This document shows positions 38,016 through 45,954 of a DNA stretch of 64,000 nucleotides, in pieces. The notes beneath the pieces are model-generated. The model did not search any database, was not told the origin of the DNA, and was given only the letters and a program-made list of their open reading frames with translations. Position 1 is the first letter of the stretch, and each line of letters begins with the position of its first letter. The DNA lies in assembly GCF_020151015.1 (NCBI RefSeq), contig NZ_CP083746.1, positions 4,928,501 to 4,992,500 on the forward strand. Direction: 5' to 3'. The DNA comes from Pseudomonas sp. p1(2021b). Its GTDB lineage: Bacteria > Pseudomonadota > Gammaproteobacteria > Pseudomonadales > Pseudomonadaceae. Position numbers and translations under genes: made by a program.

Positions 38016-39227
38016 TCAGCCTTCGACCTTGCGCAACCGGCTCAACTCCGCCAACCCCAGCTTGAGCAACCGCGCCGTCTTGTTGCTGGCCACCTTCTCC
38101 AGCCCCTGCCCGGCCGGCAGCCGCGACAACTGACCGGCCAGGTTCATGGCCAGGATCTCCCGTGAATACACCCCGCCGCCCAGCTGGTAGATCGCCGCGA
38201 TCAGTTCGCGCAGCCCCAACGGCAAACGCCAGCGCGTGCGCAACGCCGAGCCGAAGGCGGCGCCATATTCGTCGAGCGCTCGTTGCACCTGGCCCTCGTC
38301 CAGTTCACCGCCGGCCAGGCGCCACTCCTGCAGGCAACGCAGCACCGCCAGGTCACCCAGGCAATGCAGCAACCCTGCGCAATAGCACCGCTCTTCTTCC
38401 AGCTCCAGCAGGCGCGCCAGGCTACGCGCATATTCGGCGGTGTGCAGCGAGAGGTCCCAGTAACGGGCCGCAGGGCCAGCCAGCATCGGGTCGCTCAGCC
38501 GCGCGCTGCGCTTGAGGGTCAGGCCCAGGATCAGGTTCATGCTCTGGGTACTGCCCAGCTTGCTCAAGGCCTGCAACAGGGTCTGCACCGGTACTTCACT
38601 GTGCAGGGCGGCGCTGTTGGCAGCGGCGATCAACACCGCAGTGATCTGCGGGTCGTTGCGCAGCTCCTGCTCGAGCAGTTTGAGGTCCAGCCCATGGGGA
38701 TCGAGCGCACGCTTGATCGCCACCTGCACATCGGCGAACAGCGGGCCACCATCGGCACTGGCCCGGCGTTGCTCCAGGTAGGCCGCCAACGTGATCCCCG
38801 GCGGCAATGGCGCCACCGGGCAGGCGATCTGTTCGCCGACGTCCAGCAGCAGTTTCTCCAGGCGCTGGCGCAGGGTATCCAGGTCCAAGGGTTTGCTCAG
38901 GTAGGCCGTGGGGTGCAGCGGCAGCACTTCGTGCACGCTGGCGCTGTCGTTGCGCTCGCTCATCAGGATGAACGGCAACGCGGGCTTGTGCCCCTTGGCC
39001 CGCACGTTGCGCAGCAAGTCGAGGCCATCGACGCCGGCCAGCTCACGGGCGGCGATGATCAGGTCGGGCTTGCTCGCCAGCGCGGCCAGGGCCTCCGGGC
39101 CATCGGCGCAGACCTGCAGGCGTGCATCGCAACGCACGCTGAGCAGCATTTCGCGGAGCATGTCGCGCACCCAAGGATCGCCTTCGGCGATCAGGACACA
39201 AGGCGGGGTGGGGTTTGCAGCGCTCAT
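38016..39227 (-). CDS. Pseudo-receiver-HDOD signalling protein
   Basis: A 403-residue protein. The N-terminal receiver-like domain (VLIAEGDPWVRDML, then PDLIIAARELAGVDG) has Ala60 where the phospho-acceptor Asp should be, while the conserved Lys of LSKPLD remains, so it cannot be phosphorylated in the normal way. The C-terminal half is an HDOD domain (DVQVAIKRALDPHGLDLKLL, AANSAALHSEVPVQTLLQAL, YCAGLLHCLGDLAVL). HDOD proteins act in signalling networks, often with c-di-GMP enzymes, and lack HD hydrolase activity. AGGAG precedes the ATG at 39227. It converges on the GGDEF gene with 10 bases between stops. Confidence 0.85.
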   Translation of the reverse strand: MSAANPTPPCVLIAEGDPWVRDMLREMLLSVRCDARLQVCADGPEALAALASKPDLIIAARELAGVDGLDLLRNVRAKGHKPALPFILMSERNDSASVHEVLPLHPTAYLSKPLDLDTLRQRLEKLLLDVGEQIACPVAPLPPGITLAAYLEQRRASADGGPLFADVQVAIKRALDPHGLDLKLLEQELRNDPQITAVLIAAANSAALHSEVPVQTLLQALSKLGSTQSMNLILGLTLKRSARLSDPMLAGPAARYWDLSLHTAEYARSLARLLELEEERCYCAGLLHCLGDLAVLRCLQEWRLAGGELDEGQVQRALDEYGAAFGSALRTRWRLPLGLRELIAAIYQLGGGVYSREILAMNLAGQLSRLPAGQGLEKVASNKTARLLKLGLAELSRLRKVEG

Positions 39228-39320
39228 CGGCGACTCCTGGCAATCCTTTACATGCGATCCGTCGCAGCATCCAAGCGGATCCATGGCACAACGATAGCGT
39301 TCCGCTCCGGCATTGGGCAT

Positions 39321-39349
39321 AAAAAAAACCCGCCGAAGCGGGTTTTTTT
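39321..39349. terminator. Bidirectional Rho-independent terminator after gabT
   Basis: AAAAAAAACCCGC-cgaa-GCGGGTTTTTTT: a strong stem with A8 before and T7 after it, functional on both strands. It lies 17 bases beyond the gabT stop, and the HDOD gene starts on the other side. Confidence 0.92.
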
Positions 39350-39365
39350 CTGACGCCTGTCACAT

Positions 39366-40643
39366 TCAGGCGAGCTCGGCGAAGCACTCTTCGATGATCG
39401 CCAGGCCCTTGTCCAGCAGCGCATCTTCCGCGGTCAGCGGAACCAGGATACGCAGGACGTTGCCGTAGGTGCCGCAAGACAGCAGGATCAGGCCCTTGTC
39501 ACGCGCCTTGGCCACAACCTGGGCGACTGCGGCAGCGTTCGGGGTGTGGGTGCCTTTCTCGAAGACTTCCACAGCAATCATCGAGCCCAGGCCGCGGACA
39601 TCACCGATGATCGGGTGCTTTTCCTGGATCTTGCGCAGGCCGGTGGTCAGGCGCTCGCCCACAGCCTTGCTGCGGTCCAGCAGCTTCTCTTCTTCGAACA
39701 CCTGGATGACGGCCAGGGCCGCGGCGCAGGCGATCGGCGAACCGGCGTAGGTGCCGCCCAGGCCGCCCGGAGCGATGGCGTCCATGTACTCGGCCTTGCC
39801 GCACACACCGGCCAGCGGGAAGCCGCCGGCGATGGACTTGGCGAAGGTGGTCAGGTCAGGCGCGACGCCCATCTGCTCCATGGCGAAGAAGGTACCGGTA
39901 CGGCCAGCGCCGGTCTGGACTTCGTCGGCGATCAGCAGGATGCCGTGCTGGTCGCACAGGGCGCGCAGGCGCTGCATCAGCTCTTTCGGCGCTGGCAGGA
40001 AGCCGCCTTCGCCTTGTACCGGCTCGAGGATGATGGCAGCGATGTCGCGTGGCTCGGCGTCGTTCTTGAAGATGCGCTCGACCGAGGCGATAGCGTCGTC
40101 AACGCTGATGCCGTGCAGTTCGCTCGGGAACAGGGCGCGGAAGATGCCGCCCGGCATCAGGCCCATGCCAGCGGAGTAAGGCACGACCTTGCCGGTCAGG
40201 CCCAGGGTCATCATGGTGCGGCCGTGGTAGCCGCCGGTGAAGGCGATCACGCCGGCACGGCCAGTGGCGGCACGAGCGATCTTCACGGCGTTCTCGACGG
40301 CTTCGGAACCGGTGGAGACCAGCAGGGTCTTCTTGGCGAAGTCGCCAGGGACCATGGCGTTGATCTTCTCGCACAGCTCTACGTAGGGCTCGTACGCCAG
40401 AACCTGGAAGCAGGTGTGGCTGACTTTGGTCAGCTGCTCTTGAACGGCGGCAACCACTTTCGGGTGCAGGTGGCCGGTGTTCAGTACTGCGATGCCGCCG
40501 GCGAAGTCGATCAGTTCGCGGCCTTCAACGTCGATCACGGTCGAGTTCTTCGCGGTGTCGACGAAGATCGGGTGGATCTGGCCAACGCCACGTGGGACGG
40601 CGTTGACACGGCGTTGCATCAAGGATTCGTTGGTCTTGCTCAT
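39366..40643 (-). CDS. gabT: 4-aminobutyrate aminotransferase
   Basis: A 425-residue class III PLP aminotransferase. It converts GABA (and probably 5-aminovalerate, as DavT) to the semialdehyde. The PLP lysine is K269 in LTTFAKSIAGGFPLAG; other signatures are VSTGSEAVENAVKIARAATG, FTGGYHGRT, EPVQGEGGF and LIADEVQTGAGRTG. The length and N-terminus MSKTNESLMQRRVNAVPRGV match P. putida GabT. It follows gabD after 181 bases that contain a terminator-like hairpin. Confidence 0.96.
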   Translation of the reverse strand: MSKTNESLMQRRVNAVPRGVGQIHPIFVDTAKNSTVIDVEGRELIDFAGGIAVLNTGHLHPKVVAAVQEQLTKVSHTCFQVLAYEPYVELCEKINAMVPGDFAKKTLLVSTGSEAVENAVKIARAATGRAGVIAFTGGYHGRTMMTLGLTGKVVPYSAGMGLMPGGIFRALFPSELHGISVDDAIASVERIFKNDAEPRDIAAIILEPVQGEGGFLPAPKELMQRLRALCDQHGILLIADEVQTGAGRTGTFFAMEQMGVAPDLTTFAKSIAGGFPLAGVCGKAEYMDAIAPGGLGGTYAGSPIACAAALAVIQVFEEEKLLDRSKAVGERLTTGLRKIQEKHPIIGDVRGLGSMIAVEVFEKGTHTPNAAAVAQVVAKARDKGLILLSCGTYGNVLRILVPLTAEDALLDKGLAIIEECFAELA

Positions 40644-40764
40644 AATGCCCTCATTCGCGCCGACTCAAGATGGCGCTGTTATTCGGGGGTGGCTGGATGC
40701 GACCACGCACAGTATTCGTTGATCGACTGTCGTGAACGCCCTGGCCACCAGGTACTACGGTGTC

Positions 40765-40803
40765 AAAAAGGCCAGCGAGACGTCGCTCTCGCGCCCCGCT
40801 GGC
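40765..40803 (-). terminator. Terminator-like hairpin between gabD and gabT
   Basis: On the minus strand GCCAGCG (40803-40797), an inner GCGAGA/TCTCGC pairing, CGCTGGC (40777-40771), then CTTTTTGAC. It sits after the gabD stop and before gabT, so it may attenuate read-through and reduce gabT relative to gabD. Confidence 0.7.
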
Positions 40804-40824
40804 AGAGGGAAATTCAGTACGTGA

Positions 40825-42267
40825 TCAGATGCTGATGCACAGGTACTTGATCTCGAGGTAGTCCTCGATGCCGTACTTGGAACCTTCGCGGCCCAGGCCC
40901 GAGGCCTTGATGCCACCGAACGGCGCCACTTCGTTGGAGATCAGGCCGGTGTTGATACCCACCATGCCGTACTCCAGGGCCTCGGCGACACGGAACACAC
41001 GGCTCATGTCACGGGCATAGAAGTACGAAGCCAGGCCGAACTCGGTGTCGTTGGACATGGCGATGACTTCGGCTTCGTCTTTGAAGCGGAACAGCGGCGC
41101 CAGCGGGCCGAAGGTTTCTTCCTTGGCCACGGCAGCGCTCTTCGGCACGTCGACCAGGATGGTCGGCTCGAAGAAGTTGCCTTCGATCAGCTTGCCGCCG
41201 GACAGCACCTTGGCGCCCTTGGAGACTGCGTCTTCGATGTGCTCCTGGACCTTGGCGACAGCCTTGCCGTCAATCAGCGGACCGGTGGTGGTGCCTTCTT
41301 CCAGGCCGTTACCGATCTTCAGCTTGGCGACAGCGGCCTTGAGCTTCTCGGCGAACGCGTCGTAGACGCCGTCCTGCACGTAGATACGGTTGGCGCAGAC
41401 GCAGGTCTGGCCGTTGTTGCGGTACTTGGAGATGATCGCGCCCTCGACCGCCTTGTCCAGGTCGGCGTCGTCGAACACGATGAACGGCGCGTTGCCGCCC
41501 AGCTCCAGGGAGACCTTCTTGATGTCCTTGGCGCATTCTTCCATCAGCTGGCGACCGATTTCGGTGGAGCCGGTGAAGGAAAGCTTGCGAACCAGGGCGT
41601 TGCTGGTCAGCTCGCCGCCGACCTCGCCAGCACTGCCGGTCACCACGCTCAGCACGCCAGCCGGGATGCCGGCACGGTTGGCCAGCTCGACCAGGGCCAG
41701 GGCGGAGTATGGGGTCTGGGAGGCAGGCTTGAGGACCATGGTGCAGCCAGCGGCCAGGGCCGGGCCGGCTTTACGGGTGATCATCGCGGCCGGGAAGTTC
41801 CACGGGGTGATGGCGGCGGTGACACCGATCGGCTGCTTGATGACGATCAGGCGCTTGTCCGGCTGGTGGCCAGGAATCACGTCACCGTAGACGCGCTTGC
41901 CTTCTTCGGCGAACCACTCGATGAACGAGGCGGCGTAGGCGATCTCGCCCTTGGCTTCGGCCAGTGGCTTGCCCTGCTCGGTGGTCATCAGGCGGGCCAG
42001 GTCGTCCTGGTGCTCGATCATCAGCTCGAACCAGCGACGCAGCTTGCCAGCACGCTCTTTGGCGGTCAGTGCGCGCCAAGCCGGCAGGGCCTTGTCGGCG
42101 GCTTCGATGGCGCGGCGGGTTTCGGCGGCGCCCATCTTCGGCACGGAACCAATGACTTCACCGGTGGCCGGGTTGGTCACCTTGATGGTCTGACCGTTGT
42201 CCGCGTCCAGCCACTCACCGTTGATGAAGGCTTGCTGGCGGAACAACTGAGCGTCTTTGAGCTGCAT
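40825..42267 (-). CDS. gabD: Succinate-semialdehyde dehydrogenase (NADP+)
   Basis: A 480-residue aldehyde dehydrogenase. The catalytic Cys is C289 in NNGQTCVCANRIYVQ and the general base is E255 in SLELGGNAPFIVF; the NADP-binding region is ITPWNFPAAMITRKAGPALAAG. It oxidises succinate (or glutarate, as DavD) semialdehyde formed by GabT. The start ATG 42267 has GGGAATCC upstream; the longer frame is not supported. It is the first gene of gabD-gabT. Confidence 0.96.
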   Translation of the reverse strand: MQLKDAQLFRQQAFINGEWLDADNGQTIKVTNPATGEVIGSVPKMGAAETRRAIEAADKALPAWRALTAKERAGKLRRWFELMIEHQDDLARLMTTEQGKPLAEAKGEIAYAASFIEWFAEEGKRVYGDVIPGHQPDKRLIVIKQPIGVTAAITPWNFPAAMITRKAGPALAAGCTMVLKPASQTPYSALALVELANRAGIPAGVLSVVTGSAGEVGGELTSNALVRKLSFTGSTEIGRQLMEECAKDIKKVSLELGGNAPFIVFDDADLDKAVEGAIISKYRNNGQTCVCANRIYVQDGVYDAFAEKLKAAVAKLKIGNGLEEGTTTGPLIDGKAVAKVQEHIEDAVSKGAKVLSGGKLIEGNFFEPTILVDVPKSAAVAKEETFGPLAPLFRFKDEAEVIAMSNDTEFGLASYFYARDMSRVFRVAEALEYGMVGINTGLISNEVAPFGGIKASGLGREGSKYGIEDYLEIKYLCISI

Positions 42268-42615
42268 GTCGGATTCCCTTGAAAGCACCGTGCACGGACG
42301 GGCCTGATTATTGATTGTTGAGAGGCGCCCAGGGGCACCATCAGGAATTCTTGCACCAGGGGTGTTCAACGCCTGGGCATCGAGCGTTTGAAATCTCAAA
42401 CGGAATGCTAAGCGGCTGCTGGGGTGTTGGACAATAGGCTGTTCGAAAAAAAGAACGAACGGTTGAACACCGGTGGCCACTCCCATCGCTGGCAAGCCGG
42501 TTCCCACAAACGCGGGTGTATCTCTGTGGGGGCCGGCTTGCGGCGATGAGGCCAGTACAGGTTAGCCCAGTGTCATGAAGGAAGAATGGCGTAGGGACCG
42601 ACGGCCGGCGCAGCT
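42268..42615. other. Intergenic region gabD / DUF971 gene (348 bases)
   Basis: No gene is visible. Upstream of gabD is GTTCGAAAAAAAGAAC (42442-42457), a GTTC/GAAC inverted pair that may be an operator or a promoter-proximal UP element. A REP pair occupies 42484-42550 and separates gabD from the convergently oriented 3' end of the five-gene operon (both on the minus strand). Confidence 0.5.
42484..42550. repeat. REP pair of the ATCGCTGGCAAGCC subtype
   Basis: CATCGCTGGCAAGCCGGTTC (42487-42506) and GGGGCCGGCTTGCGGCGATG (42529-42548) with CCCACA / TGTGGG ends. This subtype differs from the CGCGGGACAAGCCCGC type that dominates the window. Confidence 0.85.
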
Positions 42616-42891
42616 CTACCCGAGGCTACGCAGATAGCTCCATGGGTAGATGCCCCGGTCATGCCCGTCGCTGAAGACCAGTTGCACCCCATACCCTTGC
42701 AACGCGATACGCTCCACCCGCACACCTTCGCGTACCAGGGCGATCCCACCCCGCAATGCCGCCGCCCGGCACTGCGAACAGGGGCAGGCACCGCGCAGCC
42801 GCGCATGGCTGACCACCTGCAAGGTCTCGCCCCATTGCACCGCCAGTTCGCCTTGCCCACGCACGTTGCGCACGGCGTTGGGCGCGTCCAT
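42616..42891 (-). CDS. DUF971 protein (putative Fe-S related zinc-binding domain)
   Basis: A 91-residue protein made of one DUF971 domain. The likely metal ligands are C36, C38 and C41 (ACPCSQCR) and H77 (DGHDRGIYPWSYL), the pattern found in the N-terminal domain of gamma-butyrobetaine hydroxylase and in the C-terminus of Mrp/ApbC-type Fe-S carriers such as HCF101. It starts on the HEAT-gene stop (TGATG), so it is the last member of the operon. Given the neighbouring 2x[4Fe-4S] ferredoxin, a role in cluster delivery or assembly is a reasonable inference. Confidence 0.85.
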   Translation of the reverse strand: MDAPNAVRNVRGQGELAVQWGETLQVVSHARLRGACPCSQCRAAALRGGIALVREGVRVERIALQGYGVQLVFSDGHDRGIYPWSYLRSLG

Positions 42892-43856
42892 CACACCGCT
42901 CCTTGCAACTGGGCCAAGGCAATGCGCACGGCCTTGCGCACCTCCGGGTCGGTATCGGCTTCGGCGGCCTGCAACGCAGGCAATGCCCGGGCCTGGCCCA
43001 GCTCGCCCAAGGCCAGGGCAGCCTCCTTGCGCAGGTTCGCGATGCCGTGGCCCAACAAGCTGGCCAGGGACTCCAGTGCCGCGTCGTGACGCAGCCGACC
43101 CAAGGCCCGGGCGGCGCGCAGGCGCACTTGCCAGTAAGCGTCCTCGAGCGCCTCGACCAAGGCCGGGCCCGCCTCGCCAAGGCCGACCTTGCCCAGCGTG
43201 GTGGCCGCCTCCTCGCGCACCTGCCAGGCCTCGTCGCGCAATGCCATGACCAGCGCCGGCAGCACACCCGCATCACGTGCCAGCCCCAGCGCACCGATCG
43301 CGGCGCGGCGCACCTCGGTGTCCATTTCCTCGGTCGCCAACCGGGCCAGGGCCGGCAAGGCAGGCGCATGTTTCAGCCAGCCGAGGATACCCACCGCCTC
43401 ACGGCGTACGGCAGCCTCCGCGTCATCGAGCGCCCTCAAGGCAGGGGCCGCGGCCTCTTCCAGGCGCAGCTCGCGCAGCGCCCGCAGCGCGCTGGCGCGC
43501 ACGAACCCATCGGCATGCTCGGCCCAGGGCAGGATGAGCAGGCCGGTCTCCAGGGACTTGAGCTCGCTCAGGCTCTGGGCCGCAGCCTGGCGCACCGGCT
43601 CGGCCGTGTCGGCCAGGGCCGCGCACAGCGCCTGTACCACCTCGGGCGCTTCCCAGGCTTCCAGCAAACGCGCGGCCTCGGCGCGCACCTCGGGGTCGCT
43701 GTCCACCAGCAGGGCATCGGTCAGCCAGGGCAGGCCGTCCGGGTCTTCCAGGTCGGCCAGTTCGATCAGGGCGATGCGCCGCACCCCTGCGTCGGTGTCA
43801 GCCAGGCGGGGCAGCAATTGATGGATGTCGGGGTTGTCGGTGGTTCGTTCGGTCAT
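42891..43856 (-). CDS. HEAT/PBS-lyase-repeat protein
   Basis: A 321-residue protein composed almost wholly of about ten helical repeats of 31 residues (examples DSDPEVRAEAARLLEAWEA, DTAEPVRQAAAQSLSELKS, HADGFVRASALRALRELRL, DTEVRRAAIGALGLARDAG, DEAWQVREEAATTLGKVGL, HGIANLRKEAALALGELGQ). HEAT-like repeats of this type serve as protein-binding scaffolds and occur near assembly factors for cofactor enzymes. There is no signal peptide, so it is cytoplasmic. It lies between a ferredoxin gene (46-base gap) and the DUF971 gene (1-base overlap). Function unknown. Confidence 0.85.
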   Translation of the reverse strand: MTERTTDNPDIHQLLPRLADTDAGVRRIALIELADLEDPDGLPWLTDALLVDSDPEVRAEAARLLEAWEAPEVVQALCAALADTAEPVRQAAAQSLSELKSLETGLLILPWAEHADGFVRASALRALRELRLEEAAAPALRALDDAEAAVRREAVGILGWLKHAPALPALARLATEEMDTEVRRAAIGALGLARDAGVLPALVMALRDEAWQVREEAATTLGKVGLGEAGPALVEALEDAYWQVRLRAARALGRLRHDAALESLASLLGHGIANLRKEAALALGELGQARALPALQAAEADTDPEVRKAVRIALAQLQGAV

Positions 43857-43902
43857 GGCGCGATCCGCAGCTGTGGGTGTTCGAATGGCAGGGTGCGTGG
43901 CG

Positions 43903-44148
43903 TCAGCGCAACAGGTAGGGAATGTCCACCTTCACTGCGCCTGTCGGGCAGTCTTTCTCGCACGGCATGCAGTACCAGCATTCGTCGAAGGCCATGTAGG
44001 CCTTCTGGGTGGCTGGGTTGATCGCCAGCAGGTCCATGGGGCAGACCTCGACGCAGACGGTGCAGCCTTTTTCGGCGATGCATTTGTCTTCGTCGATGGT
44101 GACCGGGGCATTGCTGCGAAAGAAGATTTCTTGGGGTTGGTAAGCCAT
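43903..44148 (-). CDS. AprB-like 2x[4Fe-4S] ferredoxin
   Basis: An 81-residue ferredoxin with two clusters: C23-x5-C29-x2-C32-x3-C36P and C57-x2-C60-x2-C63-x3-C67P. The second motif is ECWYCMPCEKDCPTGAV, which resembles the W-containing centre of the adenylylsulfate reductase beta subunit (AprB). It presumably exchanges electrons with the flavoprotein encoded just upstream (48-base gap). It lacks the long C-terminal tail of true AprB. Confidence 0.88.
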   Translation of the reverse strand: MAYQPQEIFFRSNAPVTIDEDKCIAEKGCTVCVEVCPMDLLAINPATQKAYMAFDECWYCMPCEKDCPTGAVKVDIPYLLR

Positions 44149-44196
44149 TTCAGGGCTCCTTGAAGCCGATGGTTCGCATTGTGAGTTGTCGAAAGG

Positions 44197-45954
44197 CTAC
44201 TGGCCCAATCGCGGGACAAGCCCGCTCCCACAGGTATCCGCCAGGTTCACTCGCAGCCGGTCGTATGCGCTCTGCTCCTGGGCGTCCAGGGGAATCAGGT
44301 ACGGCTCCACCGGCTTCTTGAAGCTGGTCATCCGCCCGGCCTCGTCCTTCTTCAGATGGCAATGGCAGAACCACTCGCCATCGTTGCGCTCGGGGAAGTC
44401 GACCCGGTGGTGATACAACCCCCACCGGCTCTCTTCGCGGAACAGCGAGGCCCGCGCGGCCATTTCGGCGCAGTCGCGGATCACGCTCACCTCCATGGCA
44501 CGCATCAGCTCATGGGGGTTATTGGCCTTCATCTGCGAAAGGTCCCGTTCGATCTCGGCGAAGCGTGCTAGGCCGATTTCCATCTTCTTGGTCACTTTCG
44601 GCGGCTGCAGGTAGTCGTTGACCATGCGCCGCAGCTTGTATTCCACCTGGGCCGGCGGCAGGCCGTACTCACGCTGCAGCGGGGCGTACACCCGCTCGCG
44701 CTCGCGCTCGACCTGGGCCGGGTCCACCTCGGCCAGCGCGCGCCCGGCCACATAGCGGGCAGCGTTGACCCCGGCGAACCAGCCATAGGTGAACGCGCCC
44801 AGCATGTAGTTGTGCGGTACCGCCGCCATGTCTCCGGCCGCGTACAGGCCTTGCACACTGGTCTCGGCCTTCTCGTTGACCCACACCCCCGAGGCCGAGT
44901 GCCCGGAACAGAAACCGATCTCGGAGATGTGCATCTCCACCATGTGCTGGCGATAGTCGGTTCCGCGCCCGGCATGGAACTGGCCACGGCTGGGGCGTTC
45001 ATTGCTGTGCAGGATCTGTTCGATATCCTGGATGGTTTCCTCGGCCAGGTGGTCGAGCTTGAGGAACACCGGACCATTGCCGCCCTCCAGCTCCTGGTGG
45101 AACTCCCACATCATCTGCCCGCTCCAGTAGTCGCACTCGATGAAGCGCTCACCCTTGCCATTGGCCGTATAACCGCCCAGAGGGCCGGTGACATAGGCGC
45201 AGGCCGGGCCGTTGTAGTCCTTGATCAGTGGGTTGATCTGGAAGCACTCCAGGTTCGCCAGCTCCGCCCCGGCGTGGTAGGCCATGGCATAGCCGTCGCC
45301 AGCATTGGTCGGGTTCTCGTAGGTGCCCATCAGGTAACCCGACGACGGCAAGCCCAGGCGCCCGGCCGCGCCACAGGCGAGGATCACCGCCTTGGCGCGG
45401 ATCACCTGGAATTCGCCGCTGCGGCAGTCGAAGCCCATCACCCCGGCCGCAGCGCCTTCAGCGTCCAGCAGCACGCGGGTGCAAACCACGCGGTTGCTGA
45501 TCTCGACTCGCGCGCGCTTGAGCTGGCGATAGAGCACCTTCTTGATGTCGTGGCCCTCAGGCATGGGCAGCACGTAGGCGCCCATGTGGTGGACCTTCTT
45601 CACCGCGTAATCGCCGGTTTCGTCCTTCTCGAACTTCACACCCCAGCGGTCCAATTGCTCGAGGGTCTCGAAGCTGTGGGTGGCGTAGGCATGCACGGCG
45701 GCCTGGTTGACGATGCCGTCGTTGGCCACGGTGATTTCCTTGGTGTACTGCTCCGGCGTGGCATGGCCAGGGACGATCGCGTTGTTCAGGCCATCCATGC
45801 CCATGCTGATGGCACCGCTGCGCTTGACGTTGGCTTTTTCCAGCAGCAGCACGCGCAGGGTCTTGTCCTGCTCCTTGGCCTTGATCGCCGCCATGGGCCC
45901 TGCAGTACCGCCGCCGATGACGATGATGTCGTAGTCGCGTGTGTCGAGGGTCAT
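44197..45954 (-). CDS. AprA/FrdA-like FAD flavoprotein
   Basis: A 585-residue flavoprotein of the fumarate reductase/succinate dehydrogenase/AprA superfamily. The FAD-binding motif is YDIIVIGGGTAGPMAAIKAK; other regions are LLLEKANVKRSGAISMGMDG, VILACGAAGRLGLPSSGYL and GLYAAGDMAAVPHNYMLGAF. The end AGDMAAVPHNYMLGAFTYGW resembles AprA rather than SdhA. With the ferredoxin downstream it looks like a two-subunit AprAB-like reductase, although P. putida assimilates sulfate by another route, so the substrate is open. The C-terminus (CGSGLVPRLGQ) is encoded by a REP unit. It overlaps gntR by 4 bases. Confidence 0.87.
   Translation of the reverse strand: MTLDTRDYDIIVIGGGTAGPMAAIKAKEQDKTLRVLLLEKANVKRSGAISMGMDGLNNAIVPGHATPEQYTKEITVANDGIVNQAAVHAYATHSFETLEQLDRWGVKFEKDETGDYAVKKVHHMGAYVLPMPEGHDIKKVLYRQLKRARVEISNRVVCTRVLLDAEGAAAGVMGFDCRSGEFQVIRAKAVILACGAAGRLGLPSSGYLMGTYENPTNAGDGYAMAYHAGAELANLECFQINPLIKDYNGPACAYVTGPLGGYTANGKGERFIECDYWSGQMMWEFHQELEGGNGPVFLKLDHLAEETIQDIEQILHSNERPSRGQFHAGRGTDYRQHMVEMHISEIGFCSGHSASGVWVNEKAETSVQGLYAAGDMAAVPHNYMLGAFTYGWFAGVNAARYVAGRALAEVDPAQVERERERVYAPLQREYGLPPAQVEYKLRRMVNDYLQPPKVTKKMEIGLARFAEIERDLSQMKANNPHELMRAMEVSVIRDCAEMAARASLFREESRWGLYHHRVDFPERNDGEWFCHCHLKKDEAGRMTSFKKPVEPYLIPLDAQEQSAYDRLRVNLADTCGSGLVPRLGQ
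44202..44232. repeat. Single REP unit overlapping the flavoprotein 3' end
   Basis: CCAATCGCGGGACAAGCCCG (44203-44222) followed by CTCCCACAGG. It is a lone arm inside the last dozen codons of the flavoprotein gene; no inverted partner follows within 100 bases. Confidence 0.85.

Noticed and set aside
44197..45954. True dissimilatory APS reductase
   Set aside because: The ferredoxin lacks the AprB tail and no sat, qmo or dsr genes are near; only the superfamily is supported.
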